DNA of 16,758 nt from Chloroflexota bacterium (lineage in GTDB: Bacteria; Chloroflexota; Anaerolineae; Aggregatilineales; Phototrophicaceae). Position 1 is the first letter of the stretch. Every line of letters starts with the position of its first letter. The stretch lies in contig JAPOYU010000142.1 of assembly GCA_026706395.1 (NCBI GenBank), positions 1 through 16,758 on the forward strand, read 5' to 3'. The translations under genes were made by a program, and so were the position numbers. Positions 1 through 8,294 of this stretch are shown here, one piece after another. The notes below the pieces were generated by a model that did not search any database, was not told where the DNA came from, and saw nothing but the letters and a program-made list of their open reading frames with translations.

Positions 1-397
1 GCTGGATCGCTTGGACGCCGGTTCTTTCTGGGGCAAGGTTGGCGACGGACAGACGCAACTCAGCCTGAATCAGCGCTCCACCTTTGTGCCCGATCCACAC
101 GACAAGGCGATCCTGATGGCGCGGGCTGGCGCCGAGGGCAGCCAAACCCAACATCAAGCCTTGGATGCGGTCGACGAGATTGACGCGCTGATCACGGCGG
201 GCATCTCAACCGTGGATTCAATGGAGCGCGAGGCGATCTACCAGGAGTTCCAAGCCTTGATGCTCGAACACCTGCCCTACATCTACATCGGTTATCTGAC
301 GCCGCCGATCTTTGTGAATGCGCGCGTGCAGAATGTGGAGACCTTCGGCACCGCTGGCGGGCGCATCAATCTGCGCGAGGTCTGGCTGTCGCAGTAA
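1..397 (+). CDS. ABC transporter substrate-binding protein, family 5 (SBP_bac_5), C-terminal fragment
   Basis: The reading frame is open from the left edge (frame beginning at base 2) to TAA at 395-397, so only about the last 131 residues are seen. The end has the shape of the C-terminus of peptide/nickel/oligosaccharide-binding lipoproteins: a helix with an acidic run, then LEHLPYIYIGYLTPPIFVNA, which resembles the 'P-hydrophobic-hydrophobic' strand of this family, then a short tail ending in VWLSQ. Such proteins lie outside the membrane and deliver ligand to Dpp/Opp-type permeases, and two such permease genes follow directly. The ligand cannot be told from this fragment. A stem-loop lies between this gene and the first permease. 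The family call comes from tail pattern and context; the N-terminus and signal peptide lie outside the window. Confidence 0.8.
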   Translation, partial: LDRLDAGSFWGKVGDGQTQLSLNQRSTFVPDPHDKAILMARAGAEGSQTQHQALDAVDEIDALITAGISTVDSMEREAIYQEFQALMLEHLPYIYIGYLTPPIFVNARVQNVETFGTAGGRINLREVWLSQ

Positions 398-412
398 AAG
401 CGCAACAGAATC

Positions 413-459
413 GGTGAATATGGCTTTGTCCGGGCAGGATGAAGCCATATTTGCCTTTT
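413..459 (+). terminator. Stem-loop with short T-run after the binding-protein gene (partial terminator/attenuator)
   Basis: Bases 413-426 (GGTGAATATGGCTT) pair with 442-455 (AAGCCATATTTGCC). Ten of the pairs are perfect (417-426 with 442-451), and four more outer pairs include two G-T wobbles. The loop is 15 bases. Four T follow at once (456-459). This has the form of a weak Rho-independent terminator or a 3'-end-protecting hairpin. Its place between a binding-protein gene and its permeases fits the known way such operons make more binding protein than permease. That role is inferred. Confidence 0.55.
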
Positions 460-525
460 GCAGCGGCATAACACTAAACTAACAGCAGGTCCAAGATGGC
501 GCCACGCATGTAGGTTTGGTTGATC

Positions 526-1386
526 ATGCCGGCAGCGAAAACGACATCAGCGCGTATCGGCGCCTTTTGGCGTCGCTACGACATCGCCCTCGTGGGCAGC
601 GCAATCTTCGCCTTCATCCTGCTCATTACAATCCTCGCGTCAGCCGTGGCGCCTTATGATCCGATGGCGCGCAACATCAAGAATCGCTTCGCGACGCCTT
701 CAGCCGAATACGCATTCGGCACCGATCAGCTGGGACGCGACGTCTTTTCGCGCGTGATACACGGCGGGCGACCGATTCTAAGCGCCAGCTTCACCGCCGT
801 TCTGTCCGCCTTGGCAGTCGGCGCGACAATTGGCGTCGCCGGCGGTTATATCGGCGGCTGGCTCGATACCGCCCTCATGCGCTTGATGGATGTGATGCTG
901 AGCTTTCCCTCTATCCTGCTGGCGATTCTCATCGTGGCCACCCTGGGTGTGGGCTTGCTGAATGTGACAGTCGCCATCGGCTTCGCAATGGTGCCGGTAT
1001 TCGCGCGACTCGTACGCTCGATCGTGATCACCCTGGTCTATGAAGAATATGTGTTGGCGGCGCGTTCGCTGGGCGCGTCAGACCTGCATATCATCCGGCA
1101 TCATATACTCCCCAATATGATGCCGCCCATCATCGTGCAGGCATCGGCTATGCTGGCGGTGGCCATCGGTACCGCTTCCGCCCTGAACTTCATCGGGCTG
1201 GGCGTCGAACCCGGCACGCCTGACTGGGGCATGATGGTTGCCGACGGCCAGCGGCTTATCTTTGATGCTCCTCATGTGCCACTCTTTCCCGGACTGGTCA
1301 TAACCATCACCGTGCTCAGCGTCAACTACATGGGCGACGGTCTGCGCGATCACCTCGATCCCAAGCTTCGCCGCCAGGGAATCTGA
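526..1386 (+). CDS. ABC transporter permease, DppC/OppC type
   Basis: Inner-membrane permease of the peptide/nickel (Dpp/Opp) class, 286 residues from the ATG at 526. A TTG two codons earlier (520) is also possible, and neither start has a convincing Shine-Dalgarno site. An N-terminal membrane segment lies at about residues 19-40. It is followed by the periplasmic motif FGTDQLGRDVFSRVIHG, a hallmark of the C-type subunit. Several further hydrophobic helices follow. The cytoplasmic EAA-type loop is at about 173-201 (EEYVLAARSLGASDLHIIRH...LPN), where the ATPase docks. The next gene, 11 bases on, encodes the B-type partner, so the order is C before B, the reverse of the usual dpp/opp order. The substrate is unknown. 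Confidence in the family is high. Confidence 0.93.
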   Translation: MPAAKTTSARIGAFWRRYDIALVGSAIFAFILLITILASAVAPYDPMARNIKNRFATPSAEYAFGTDQLGRDVFSRVIHGGRPILSASFTAVLSALAVGATIGVAGGYIGGWLDTALMRLMDVMLSFPSILLAILIVATLGVGLLNVTVAIGFAMVPVFARLVRSIVITLVYEEYVLAARSLGASDLHIIRHHILPNMMPPIIVQASAMLAVAIGTASALNFIGLGVEPGTPDWGMMVADGQRLIFDAPHVPLFPGLVITITVLSVNYMGDGLRDHLDPKLRRQGI

Positions 1387-1397
1387 GGAATGCCGAA

Positions 1398-2408
1398 ATG
1401 ATCGGATTCCTGCTCAAACGGCTGATCTGGCTGCCTCTGGTCCTTTGGGCAGTTAGCAGCTTCACCTTCCTCGCCCTGCGCATCGTACCGGGCAATCCGA
1501 TACAGACGGTGCAGAATCAGGTGATGGACAAAAGCCAGTTGGCGCAGGTAGAAGCGGTTTGGGGACTGGACCGACCCATAATCGAGCAGTACGCCAGCTT
1601 TCTGTCGAAACTGGTTCGGGGCGACCTCGGTTTGGCGATGAGCAGCGGCGTGCCGATTAGGCGCATGATCTTCGAACGCATGCCGCCGACGATAGAACTG
1701 GCAGTCGTCGCGCTAATCATCAGCACGGGCATCGGCGTCTTGTCCGGCGTCGCCTCGGTGACGATCCGCAATCGCGCCATCGATTACAGCGTCCGAACAG
1801 CCTCGATACTGGGTCTGTCGCTGCCGCTCTTCTGGGTCGGCATCATGTTGATCATTCTTTTTTCCGTCAATTTGCGCTGGACGCCGACAAACGGGCGAAT
1901 CGGCGTCGGCGTCGATTACGATGTCATCACCAATTTCATGTTCTACGATCTAATTGCGACCGGCAACTGGGAAGCCTTCGGCAGCTTCTTGCGCCATCTT
2001 ATCTTGCCCGGCGTGACAATCGGCTTAACATCAGCTGGTTTCGCCGCTCGTCTGACGCGCTCGGCCCTGTTGGAAGTCATGCGCTCAGACTACGTCCGCA
2101 CGGCGCGCGCCAAAGGCTTGTACGAGCGCAGCGTCATCTGGAAACACGCCATGCGCAACGCCATGCTGCCGATCATCACGTTGCAGGGCTTGCAATTCGG
2201 CGCCATATTGGGCGGCGCAGTCATTACAGAGCGCGTTTTCTCGTATCCGGGCATGGGCGCCTGGCTGCTCGACGGCATTCTTGAACGCGACTATTCCGTG
2301 GTCCAGGGAGGCGTTATCTTCGTCGCCTTGGCCTATGTGCTGATGAATATGCTGGTGGACATCCTCTATCACGTAATCGATCCGAGGCTGCGCCACCCCA
2401 GTTATTGA
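1398..2408 (+). CDS. ABC transporter permease, DppB/OppB type
   Basis: Partner permease of the preceding gene, 336 residues, normal for the family. The ATG at 1398 has a TGAGGA ribosome site (1384-1389) eight bases upstream that overlaps the previous gene's stop codon, so the two genes are co-transcribed. The N-terminus is the usual first membrane helix followed by LRIVPGNP (about 27-34), the conserved 'R-x-x-P-G-(D/N)P' motif of B-type subunits. Further helices lie at about 100-120, 136-157 and 198-220. The EAA loop is at about 229-260 (SDYVRTARAKGL...RNAMLP). The protein should form a heterodimeric channel with the DppC-like subunit. No DppD/DppF ATPase gene follows, which is unusual for a complete operon of this class. 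Confidence 0.94.
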   Translation: MIGFLLKRLIWLPLVLWAVSSFTFLALRIVPGNPIQTVQNQVMDKSQLAQVEAVWGLDRPIIEQYASFLSKLVRGDLGLAMSSGVPIRRMIFERMPPTIELAVVALIISTGIGVLSGVASVTIRNRAIDYSVRTASILGLSLPLFWVGIMLIILFSVNLRWTPTNGRIGVGVDYDVITNFMFYDLIATGNWEAFGSFLRHLILPGVTIGLTSAGFAARLTRSALLEVMRSDYVRTARAKGLYERSVIWKHAMRNAMLPIITLQGLQFGAILGGAVITERVFSYPGMGAWLLDGILERDYSVVQGGVIFVALAYVLMNMLVDILYHVIDPRLRHPSY

Positions 2409-2558
2409 CCGGCGCAAGGCGGCGCGCGCTTTACATTGCCAGAATTTCGGATACCTATGAGGTACAATCAACGGGAGAAAACGCTACGAATTGAAACCGA
2501 TCACAGACCTGAGCGCGGCTCTCTCAACTCGAACCAAATGAACCATTTGGATCAATCT

Positions 2559-5096
2559 ATGGAATACGAACCCCTCGTTCTTTCCGCCCAATGTAACGCT
2601 GGAATCGAGCTCTGCCGTCCCAGCAATCTGGAATTTGACGGGACCTACTTGCAGCCGCTGCCCGATGCGCCACCGACCGGCGCGCAGATCTTTCACGGCC
2701 TGCCCTTCCTCATCGGGGATGAGCAGACGACTGGACTGAAATGCTTCCTGGGTTTCGGGCAAGGCGACCATCTGTATTCCAAGCCTGTCACCATCCCCGT
2801 TGGGCGCGGCGCTCGCTACGTTATCTTCGCCCATGCCTTGCTGGAAAGCAAGCTGTGGCGCGGCGGGACGCTGGGTGATGTAATTGCAAGGTACATCTTC
2901 CACTTTGCCAACGGGAGACGCATAGACGCGCCGATCAGAGAGCGATTTGAGATCGGCAATATCCCGCTACCCTGGGGACAGTTTCCCTTTCTGAGCGTTC
3001 CCGATCGGAAGGACTTTCTCGAAGACCGTTATCATGGCGCTTGGGATTACGCCGGATTCCGGCAGGCGGAAGTGACCAAAGGCGTACCCCTCGGTTACTA
3101 TCTGTGGCCCTGGCGCAATCCACATCCTCAACAAGAAATTGCGTCGATAGAAGTCGTTCCTGCGGGTCCCAAGTTTGTGCTGGCCGGCATCACTTTGGGG
3201 CATCTTGATGAGAATCCGCTGGTTCGCAGCACTCGCGTGCCGGTCAAGATTGCCCTTCTCGACGAAACAATCGCCAATCTTCCCTTCCAGCTCGATGTCG
3301 ATGTCGATCGCGGCTACGCCACCTATGCCTATCCCCTGCCAAAGATGCCCTTGGAGCAAATTTCGCCCGACATGAGAGGATTTGGCGCGCCCGCCAACGA
3401 AACCAACAGCCCGGCTTACACGCAGATTGCCGCCACTCCGTCGGCAACCGTCACTGTAAAACACGGCGATAGGGTCCTTGGTCAAACACGCTGGTCCGAC
3501 CTGGAAGCGGCGCGCGCGGTCGAAAGCGAATCGGTTCGACTAGAAGTCGTCGACAGCGGCAAAAACTGGGTGAGCGTAACGGTAGTCGATGCCGACACAG
3601 GCGAGACGATCCCCTGCCGCGTCGCCTTTCACTGCCCCGAAGGAATTCCCTACGCGCCACACGGTCATCACGCGCCCGTATATTCCAACCAGCCGACCTG
3701 GAATGTGGATATCGGCGGCGATGTAACGCTTGGGCAGATCGCGTATGCCTATATCGATGGGACTTGTCAGGGATGGCTGCCGCGCGGACGCGCGCTCGTC
3801 GATGTGGCGCGCGGCTATGAATATGAACCGCTGAGGACCTGGGTCGATATCGAACCGGGACAGCAAGAGCTGAAGCTGGAGCTCAAGCGCTGGATCAATA
3901 TGAAAGACCAAGGCTTTTTCAGTGGCGATACCCACGTTCATTTCTTGTCGGCGCAAGGCTCTATGACCGAGGCGCAGGCGGAAGATCTGAATGTCGTCAA
4001 CCTGCTGCAAAGCCAATGGGGACATCTATTCACGAATACGGAAGAGTTCACCGGCAGACCTTACCTGTCCCAAGACAAAGAAACCATCGTTTACGTTTCG
4101 CAAGAGAATCGACAGCATATGCTTGGGCATCTGAGTCTGCTGGGTTTGAAGACCCCGGTGATGCCCTGGGCTTCTGGCGGACCGGGCGAAGCGGAGCTTG
4201 GCGGCGGCTTGGATATCGCCATGAGTCACTGGGCGGACGCCGCCCGCGAGCAAGGCGCAACAGTCATTCTGCCGCACCTGCCGACGCCAAATGCCGAATC
4301 GGCTGTACTAGTCGCGACGGGACGCGCGGACGCGGTGGAAATGCTGGACTTTCTGAGTTTTGAACACCTGGAGTATTATCGCTATCTGAACGGTGGTTAT
4401 CGATTGCCGCTGGTGGGCGGCACCGACAAGATGTCAAACGAGACGCCGGTTGGTCTGTACCGGACTTACGTTCAGATTCCAAAAGATGAAGGTTTCACCT
4501 ATGACAGCTGGCGCCGGGCACTGGTTCGGGGGCAGACCTTTCTAAGCGGCGGCGCGCTGCTTTGGTTCACTGTGGAAGGCCAACCTGTCGGCAGCGAGAT
4601 CCAGGCGCGCGGCGGCGGAACAGTTGAGATCGAGGCGATCGCGCGTTCAATCTTCCCGATTCACTGTCTGCAGATTGTCGGCGCCGGTCACATTGTCGCT
4701 GAAACAGCTGACGAGAAAGGCGCCCGCGAGCTGCGGCTCCACACACAGCTCAAGATCGAGCAAGACACCTGGTTGGCGGCTCGCTGCGCCGGTCCTGGCT
4801 ATACCGCGCGCCCACATTACGACCATCGCAAACGGAGCATCATGGCGCATACTTCGCCAATTTATATCACCTGCCAGGATCAATATGCGGTTTTCGACAG
4901 CGCCTCCGCCCAATACATGCTCACGCTGATTGAGGGAGGACTGTCCTATATCAGGCAGCGCAGCCCGCAACACCCGGCGGAGAAGACGACCTATCACCAC
5001 GGTCTATCCGATCATATCGCTTACCTTGAAGAACCGTTTCATCAAGCGGCTGAAGCGCTCCATCGTCGCATGCATCAATTTGGAATACCTCACTAG
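2559..5096 (+). CDS. CehA/McbA-like metallohydrolase with C-terminal PHP domain
   Basis: Large protein (845 residues from ATG 2559) without signal peptide or membrane helix, so probably cytoplasmic. About 400 N-terminal residues look like beta-sandwich modules. The PHP-type metal site starts at GDTHVH (His459, His461). It continues with E516 and H524 in a QENRQHMLGHLSLLGL block typical of CehA/McbA-like enzymes, H573 (PHLPTPN) and D623 (GGTDKM). These are the expected ligands of a divalent-metal hydrolase. Named relatives, CehA and McbA, hydrolyse the carbamate carbaryl, but most members have unknown substrates, so no substrate is claimed. Start choice: the frame is open from TTG 2436 with further ATGs at 2457 and 2538. 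I prefer 2559 because family-like sequence begins directly after it and a weak TTTGGA lies seven bases before. The stop TAG sits inside the ribosome site of the next gene. Confidence 0.75.
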   Translation: MEYEPLVLSAQCNAGIELCRPSNLEFDGTYLQPLPDAPPTGAQIFHGLPFLIGDEQTTGLKCFLGFGQGDHLYSKPVTIPVGRGARYVIFAHALLESKLWRGGTLGDVIARYIFHFANGRRIDAPIRERFEIGNIPLPWGQFPFLSVPDRKDFLEDRYHGAWDYAGFRQAEVTKGVPLGYYLWPWRNPHPQQEIASIEVVPAGPKFVLAGITLGHLDENPLVRSTRVPVKIALLDETIANLPFQLDVDVDRGYATYAYPLPKMPLEQISPDMRGFGAPANETNSPAYTQIAATPSATVTVKHGDRVLGQTRWSDLEAARAVESESVRLEVVDSGKNWVSVTVVDADTGETIPCRVAFHCPEGIPYAPHGHHAPVYSNQPTWNVDIGGDVTLGQIAYAYIDGTCQGWLPRGRALVDVARGYEYEPLRTWVDIEPGQQELKLELKRWINMKDQGFFSGDTHVHFLSAQGSMTEAQAEDLNVVNLLQSQWGHLFTNTEEFTGRPYLSQDKETIVYVSQENRQHMLGHLSLLGLKTPVMPWASGGPGEAELGGGLDIAMSHWADAAREQGATVILPHLPTPNAESAVLVATGRADAVEMLDFLSFEHLEYYRYLNGGYRLPLVGGTDKMSNETPVGLYRTYVQIPKDEGFTYDSWRRALVRGQTFLSGGALLWFTVEGQPVGSEIQARGGGTVEIEAIARSIFPIHCLQIVGAGHIVAETADEKGARELRLHTQLKIEQDTWLAARCAGPGYTARPHYDHRKRSIMAHTSPIYITCQDQYAVFDSASAQYMLTLIEGGLSYIRQRSPQHPAEKTTYHHGLSDHIAYLEEPFHQAAEALHRRMHQFGIPH

Positions 5097-5105
5097 GTGG
5101 AAGAT

Positions 5106-5903
5106 ATGAAAGCGCAGGATGTTCAGGACTATCTGCGGTCTTTAGCCGGCGAATGGCAATATCCGCTTGACACGGTGGATACCTTCAAAGCGGGCGATCC
5201 GACTACCGAAGCGCGCGGCATCGCAGTTGGCTGGATGAGCTATACATGGGCGCTGCGGCAAGCCTTGGAGCTGGACTGCAATGTCTTCATCACGCACGAA
5301 CCGACCTATTACAACCACTGGGATAATGATCCAGCGATCTTTCGCTTTACCGGCGTTCAAGAGAAGCGACGGTTCATCGAGGATAAGGACCTGGTCATCA
5401 TCCGCTGCCATGATCTCTGGGATCAGCTGCCCGATATCGGAATCCCGGATTCGTGGGGCGAACTATTAGATTTGGGCCGGCCCGTTGACGGCAGCACCTA
5501 TATTCGGGTCTACGACGCGGGAGGCCTCACGGCGGGAGAACTTGCGCAAGATGTCGCTCGCCGCACCGCCATATATGGGCAGCCCGGCGCGCAATTGCTC
5601 GGGTCAGCGGAAAAAATCCTTCGGCGGGTAAGCATCGGTACTGGCGCGATAACGCCCTATTTGGAATGCGTCGAGCGCTTCGAGGTCGACCTGGCGATAT
5701 GCACCGATGATGGCATCGATTACTGGCGGGATGGCGGCTTTGCCATCGACATGGATATTCCTATCATCGTCGTCAATCACATGGTCAGCGAGGAGATCGG
5801 TGTGCAGCGCTTGGCGGAGACATTGAGCCGGCGATTCCCGACGGTCCCAGTCCACCATATCAGGCAGCGCTGCATGTATCGGCTAATCCAAGCTATGCAG
5901 TGA
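5106..5903 (+). CDS. NIF3-like (DUF34 / GTP cyclohydrolase I type 2-like) dinuclear-metal protein
   Basis: A protein of 265 residues from the ATG at 5106; a GTG at 5097 is the alternative. I chose ATG because AGGTGG (5095-5100), which includes the end of the upstream stop codon, lies five bases before it. The pattern matches NIF3/YbgI-like proteins: FITHEPTYYNH (about 61-71) stands where the family has its His-rich HHPLFW metal site. IGTGAITPYLECVERFEVDLAICTD corresponds to the central glycine turn. VVNHMVSEEIGVQRLAETL corresponds to the C-terminal H-x3-E metal site (GHHATE in YbgI). Family members form hexamers with two metals per subunit; their reaction is mostly unsettled. The immediate coupling to the PHP metallohydrolase suggests they act on the same compound, but that is inference. 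Confidence 0.78.
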   Translation: MKAQDVQDYLRSLAGEWQYPLDTVDTFKAGDPTTEARGIAVGWMSYTWALRQALELDCNVFITHEPTYYNHWDNDPAIFRFTGVQEKRRFIEDKDLVIIRCHDLWDQLPDIGIPDSWGELLDLGRPVDGSTYIRVYDAGGLTAGELAQDVARRTAIYGQPGAQLLGSAEKILRRVSIGTGAITPYLECVERFEVDLAICTDDGIDYWRDGGFAIDMDIPIIVVNHMVSEEIGVQRLAETLSRRFPTVPVHHIRQRCMYRLIQAMQ

Positions 5904-5913
5904 GGGAGGCGCG

Positions 5914-5979
5914 ATGGAAAAAAACCACAGATATCGTTGGCACAAGCATATTGGAAATATGAGGAGAATAAGAAAGTGA
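5914..5979 (+). CDS. Possible 21-residue basic leader peptide coupled to the binding-protein gene
   Basis: An ATG at 5914 follows a strong GGGAGG ribosome site (5904-5909, four bases away) that starts directly after the upstream stop. The frame encodes 21 residues, strikingly rich in Lys, Arg and His (MEKNHRYRWHKHIGNMRRIR and a final K). Its TGA at 5977-5979 overlaps the GTG start of the next gene in the four-base pattern GTGA. The ribosome site of the next gene (5961-5966) lies inside it. This is the layout of a translationally coupled leader peptide. It could equally be chance, since only 22 codons are involved. No known leader sequence is recognised. Confidence 0.35.
   Translation: MEKNHRYRWHKHIGNMRRIRK
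5961..5966 (+). promoter_or_regulatory. Ribosome binding site that fixes the GTG start of the binding-protein gene
   Basis: GAGGAG, nine bases before GTG 5976. It decides in favour of the GTG start over a TTG 39 bases upstream, and that start also places the signal peptide at the very N-terminus. Confidence 0.7.
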
Positions 5980-7253
5980 AAGCTAGAAGCATATACGTGT
6001 TCAGCCTAATTTGGCTAATCGTTCTTGTATTCTGCGCAGCGCCGCTCGGCGCCCAGGATGAGGTCACCTTGACCTTCTGGTTCGAGGGCGACGCGCCGGC
6101 GGCGGTCGCACTCTTCCAGGAAGTTGCCGATGACTTTGCAGCGGAGCGCCCGGGCGTCAATGTTGAGATCACATCCTTCGGCTTTGATGACTTCCTGCGC
6201 GTGATGCCGCTGGCGCTGGATGGCGGCGAGGGGCCCGATGTCGCCTACGTGCCTTGGGGCTTGCAGGCGCTCGGTCGTTACGCCCTGGCGGGCCACGCCG
6301 TCGAGTTGACGGAATTGGCGGCTGAAGAAGGCTGGCTGGATCGCTATGCAATGAGCGATATCGAACTGACCAACGGGTTAACGCCGGGCCAGATCTATGG
6401 CATTCCCTTCGAAAACGTGACGATCGGCGTCTTCTACAACAAAGAGATCTTTGCCGAACAGGGGCTGAAATTGCCGGAGACGCTGGCGGATTTCGAAGGG
6501 ATCATGCAAGCTTTGCTCGACGCAGGCATCACGCCGATCTCGGTCGGCGCGCGCGACTCCTGGCCCCTGGCGCATGTCTGGCTGCAACTGGTGCATACAG
6601 CCATGCCCATCGAGGTGATCACCGGCATTGAAAGCAACGATCCCGCATATCGCCTCGATACGCCGGAATTTCTGGCTGCAACGCAAAAGACCTTGGAATG
6701 GGCGCAGGCTGGCTACCTCGATCCCAACATGCTCTCCACCGGCTTTGTCGACGCCAACAATCTCTTCATCAATGGCGATGTTGCGATGAACATCGGCGGC
6801 ACCTGGGTCATGAACGACTTCGCCATGCTGCCGGAATTCGAGGTGGGCTTCTTCCCGACCCCGCAGCTCGATCCTGACCTGCCCTGGCACGCCGGCGGCA
6901 AGAATCCCTACAACAACCTTATGATCAACTCGGCCACCGAGCAAATGGATCTGGCCATCGAGTTCGTGGGCTATATGTTGGGCGAAGACGCGCAGACCAA
7001 ATTCTGGAATGCCGGGAACATCACCGCCTATCAGTTCGACGAAATGCCACCGCCGTCCACGCCGCTGCTGGCTGACGTGGCGCAGGCCAACAGCTACACC
7101 GGTTTCGGCTACAACATCGGCGTGACTTGCAGCGCGCTCAATCTTGCCACCTGGCGGACTTTGCAGGAACTTGTCGGCGGCGATATCACTCCCGAAGAGT
7201 TGATCGCCACCAACCAACAGGTCTATGAAGAAGACTGCCTGTCCGACGAGTAG
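5976..7253 (+). CDS. ABC transporter extracellular solute-binding protein, family 1 (sugar type)
   Basis: Secreted binding protein of 425 residues starting at GTG 5976 with the GAGGAG ribosome site. The N-terminus is a classical signal peptide: MKARS, a hydrophobic core (about 6-20), then APLGA|QDEV as a likely signal peptidase I site. There is no convincing lipobox. The mature part opens with EVTLTFWFEGDAP and continues with family-1 signatures: DVAYVPWGLQALGRYA in the first lobe, GIPFENVTIGVFYNKEIFAEQGL, and NGDVAMNIGGTWVM. MalE-like proteins of this type bind sugars or sugar-like molecules. The two following permease genes are the matching partners. Two Cys near the C-terminus (TCSALN and EEDCLSDE) could form a disulphide outside the membrane. 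The ligand is not predictable from what I can see. Confidence 0.93.
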   Translation: MKARSIYVFSLIWLIVLVFCAAPLGAQDEVTLTFWFEGDAPAAVALFQEVADDFAAERPGVNVEITSFGFDDFLRVMPLALDGGEGPDVAYVPWGLQALGRYALAGHAVELTELAAEEGWLDRYAMSDIELTNGLTPGQIYGIPFENVTIGVFYNKEIFAEQGLKLPETLADFEGIMQALLDAGITPISVGARDSWPLAHVWLQLVHTAMPIEVITGIESNDPAYRLDTPEFLAATQKTLEWAQAGYLDPNMLSTGFVDANNLFINGDVAMNIGGTWVMNDFAMLPEFEVGFFPTPQLDPDLPWHAGGKNPYNNLMINSATEQMDLAIEFVGYMLGEDAQTKFWNAGNITAYQFDEMPPPSTPLLADVAQANSYTGFGYNIGVTCSALNLATWRTLQELVGGDITPEELIATNQQVYEEDCLSDE

Positions 7254-7266
7254 CTCTCAGGCCGGT

Positions 7267-7300
7267 TCATGGGCGGGTCAGCTAAAAGATCCGCCCATGA
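7267..7300 (+). promoter_or_regulatory. Strong stem-loop between binding-protein and permease genes
   Basis: Bases 7267-7279 (TCATGGGCGGGTC) pair with 7288-7300 (GATCCGCCCATGA): 13 pairs, one of them G-T, around an 8-base loop AGCTAAAA. After a T-T mismatch two further G-C pairs extend it. No T-run follows, so it is less likely a terminator than an mRNA-stabilising or partial attenuation hairpin. Such a hairpin would raise binding-protein output relative to the permeases. Confidence 0.6.
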
Positions 7301-7339
7301 TCCTCTAGCGCCGAAGTCATCAGGCGACACGGCAAACGG

Positions 7340-8275
7340 ATGCCTGAAATGGATCAATTCATGGGCGAGCGAAGAATACTCGCGTTGTCTTCGATTCGCT
7401 CCTGGCAAGCTGGTCTTTCGCCATTCTTATTCATCGTACCGGCGCTGGTGGTTTACAGCGCTTTTTTCATCTTTCCGCTGGTTAAACTTCTTGAACTCAG
7501 CCTGTACAAATGGGACGGCATCCTCGCGCGCAAGTTCGTTGGCTTGCGACATTACGAGAAACTCTTCACTGACGAGCGCTTCTGGGAGGCGCTTTCGCAC
7601 AATTTCTCCTGGATGATCGCGGCGATCATCGTGCCGGTGCTTTTCGGCTTGCTGCTGGCGATCCTGTTGTCCCGCAGTTCGATGTACGGCAGCATCATCT
7701 TCCGAACCATCTTCTTCATGCCCCAGGTCTTTTCCTCGGTCACCGTCGCCTTGATCTGGCAATGGATTTACAATCCCTCGTATGGCGCTATCAATGTCTT
7801 CTTGGCTTCGATCGGGCTGGAGCAGCTGACGCAAGGCTGGCTGGGCGATAGCGACCTGGTGCTGCCGTCGCTCTTCATCGCCTGGAGCTGGGTGCACTAC
7901 GGTTTCAAGATGATCATCTTCATCGCCGCTATCGACGCGGTCGACGAAGCATTCTTCGACGCGGCCAAAGTGGATGGCGCCAACTGGCGGCAGCAATTCC
8001 GCCATGTTCTCTTGCCCTCGATTCGCGGCGCGCTAACCACCATCATCCTCGTGACGGCGATCAGTTCTTTCCAGGTCTTCGATCTGGTCTATGTGCTTAC
8101 GCGCGGCGGACCGGGCGACGCGTCCATGGTCGTGCCGGTATACATGTTGGAAAGCGCGTTCACGCTGCGCAAAGTGGGCTACGGCGCGACGGTCGCCATC
8201 GCTATGGGTTTGGTCATCGTCGGCTTCTCTGTGCTTTTCCTGGCGCTGCGCGGCGTATATAAAGAAGCGGACTAG
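7340..8275 (+). CDS. ABC sugar transporter permease, MalF/UgpA-like
   Basis: Integral membrane permease of 311 residues from ATG 7340. ATGs at 7349 and 7361 are alternatives, and no clear ribosome site separates them. The first hydrophobic helix spans about 29-51 (LFIVPALVVYSAFFIFPLVKLL). LYKWDG and a WxxxLSHNFSW segment follow, as usual for MalF/UgpA/LacF-type subunits. The EAA loop is at about 203-226 (EAFFDAAKVDGANWRQQF...LLPS), where the ATPase docks. TRGGPGDASMVVPVYM near the C-terminus is another family signature. It pairs with the MalG-like gene 19 bases downstream and is served by the upstream family-1 binding protein. No ATPase gene follows. Carbohydrate-class importers often share a single MsmX-like ATPase, which is probably the case here. 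Confidence 0.93.
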   Translation: MPEMDQFMGERRILALSSIRSWQAGLSPFLFIVPALVVYSAFFIFPLVKLLELSLYKWDGILARKFVGLRHYEKLFTDERFWEALSHNFSWMIAAIIVPVLFGLLLAILLSRSSMYGSIIFRTIFFMPQVFSSVTVALIWQWIYNPSYGAINVFLASIGLEQLTQGWLGDSDLVLPSLFIAWSWVHYGFKMIIFIAAIDAVDEAFFDAAKVDGANWRQQFRHVLLPSIRGALTTIILVTAISSFQVFDLVYVLTRGGPGDASMVVPVYMLESAFTLRKVGYGATVAIAMGLVIVGFSVLFLALRGVYKEAD

Positions 8276-8294
8276 AGATCGCAGAGCCTAACGA

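Noticed and set aside
2405..2468. Possible promoter (TTGACC ... TACAAT) before the PHP metallohydrolase gene
   Set aside because: TACAAT at 2463-2468 is a fair -10, but no -35 lies at 16-18 bases; TTGACC is far too distant. Not strong enough to call.
6378..7217. Long - strand frame opposite the family-1 binding-protein gene
   Set aside because: It mirrors a strongly supported gene and encodes a His/Gly/Arg-rich sequence typical of antisense frames in GC-rich DNA.
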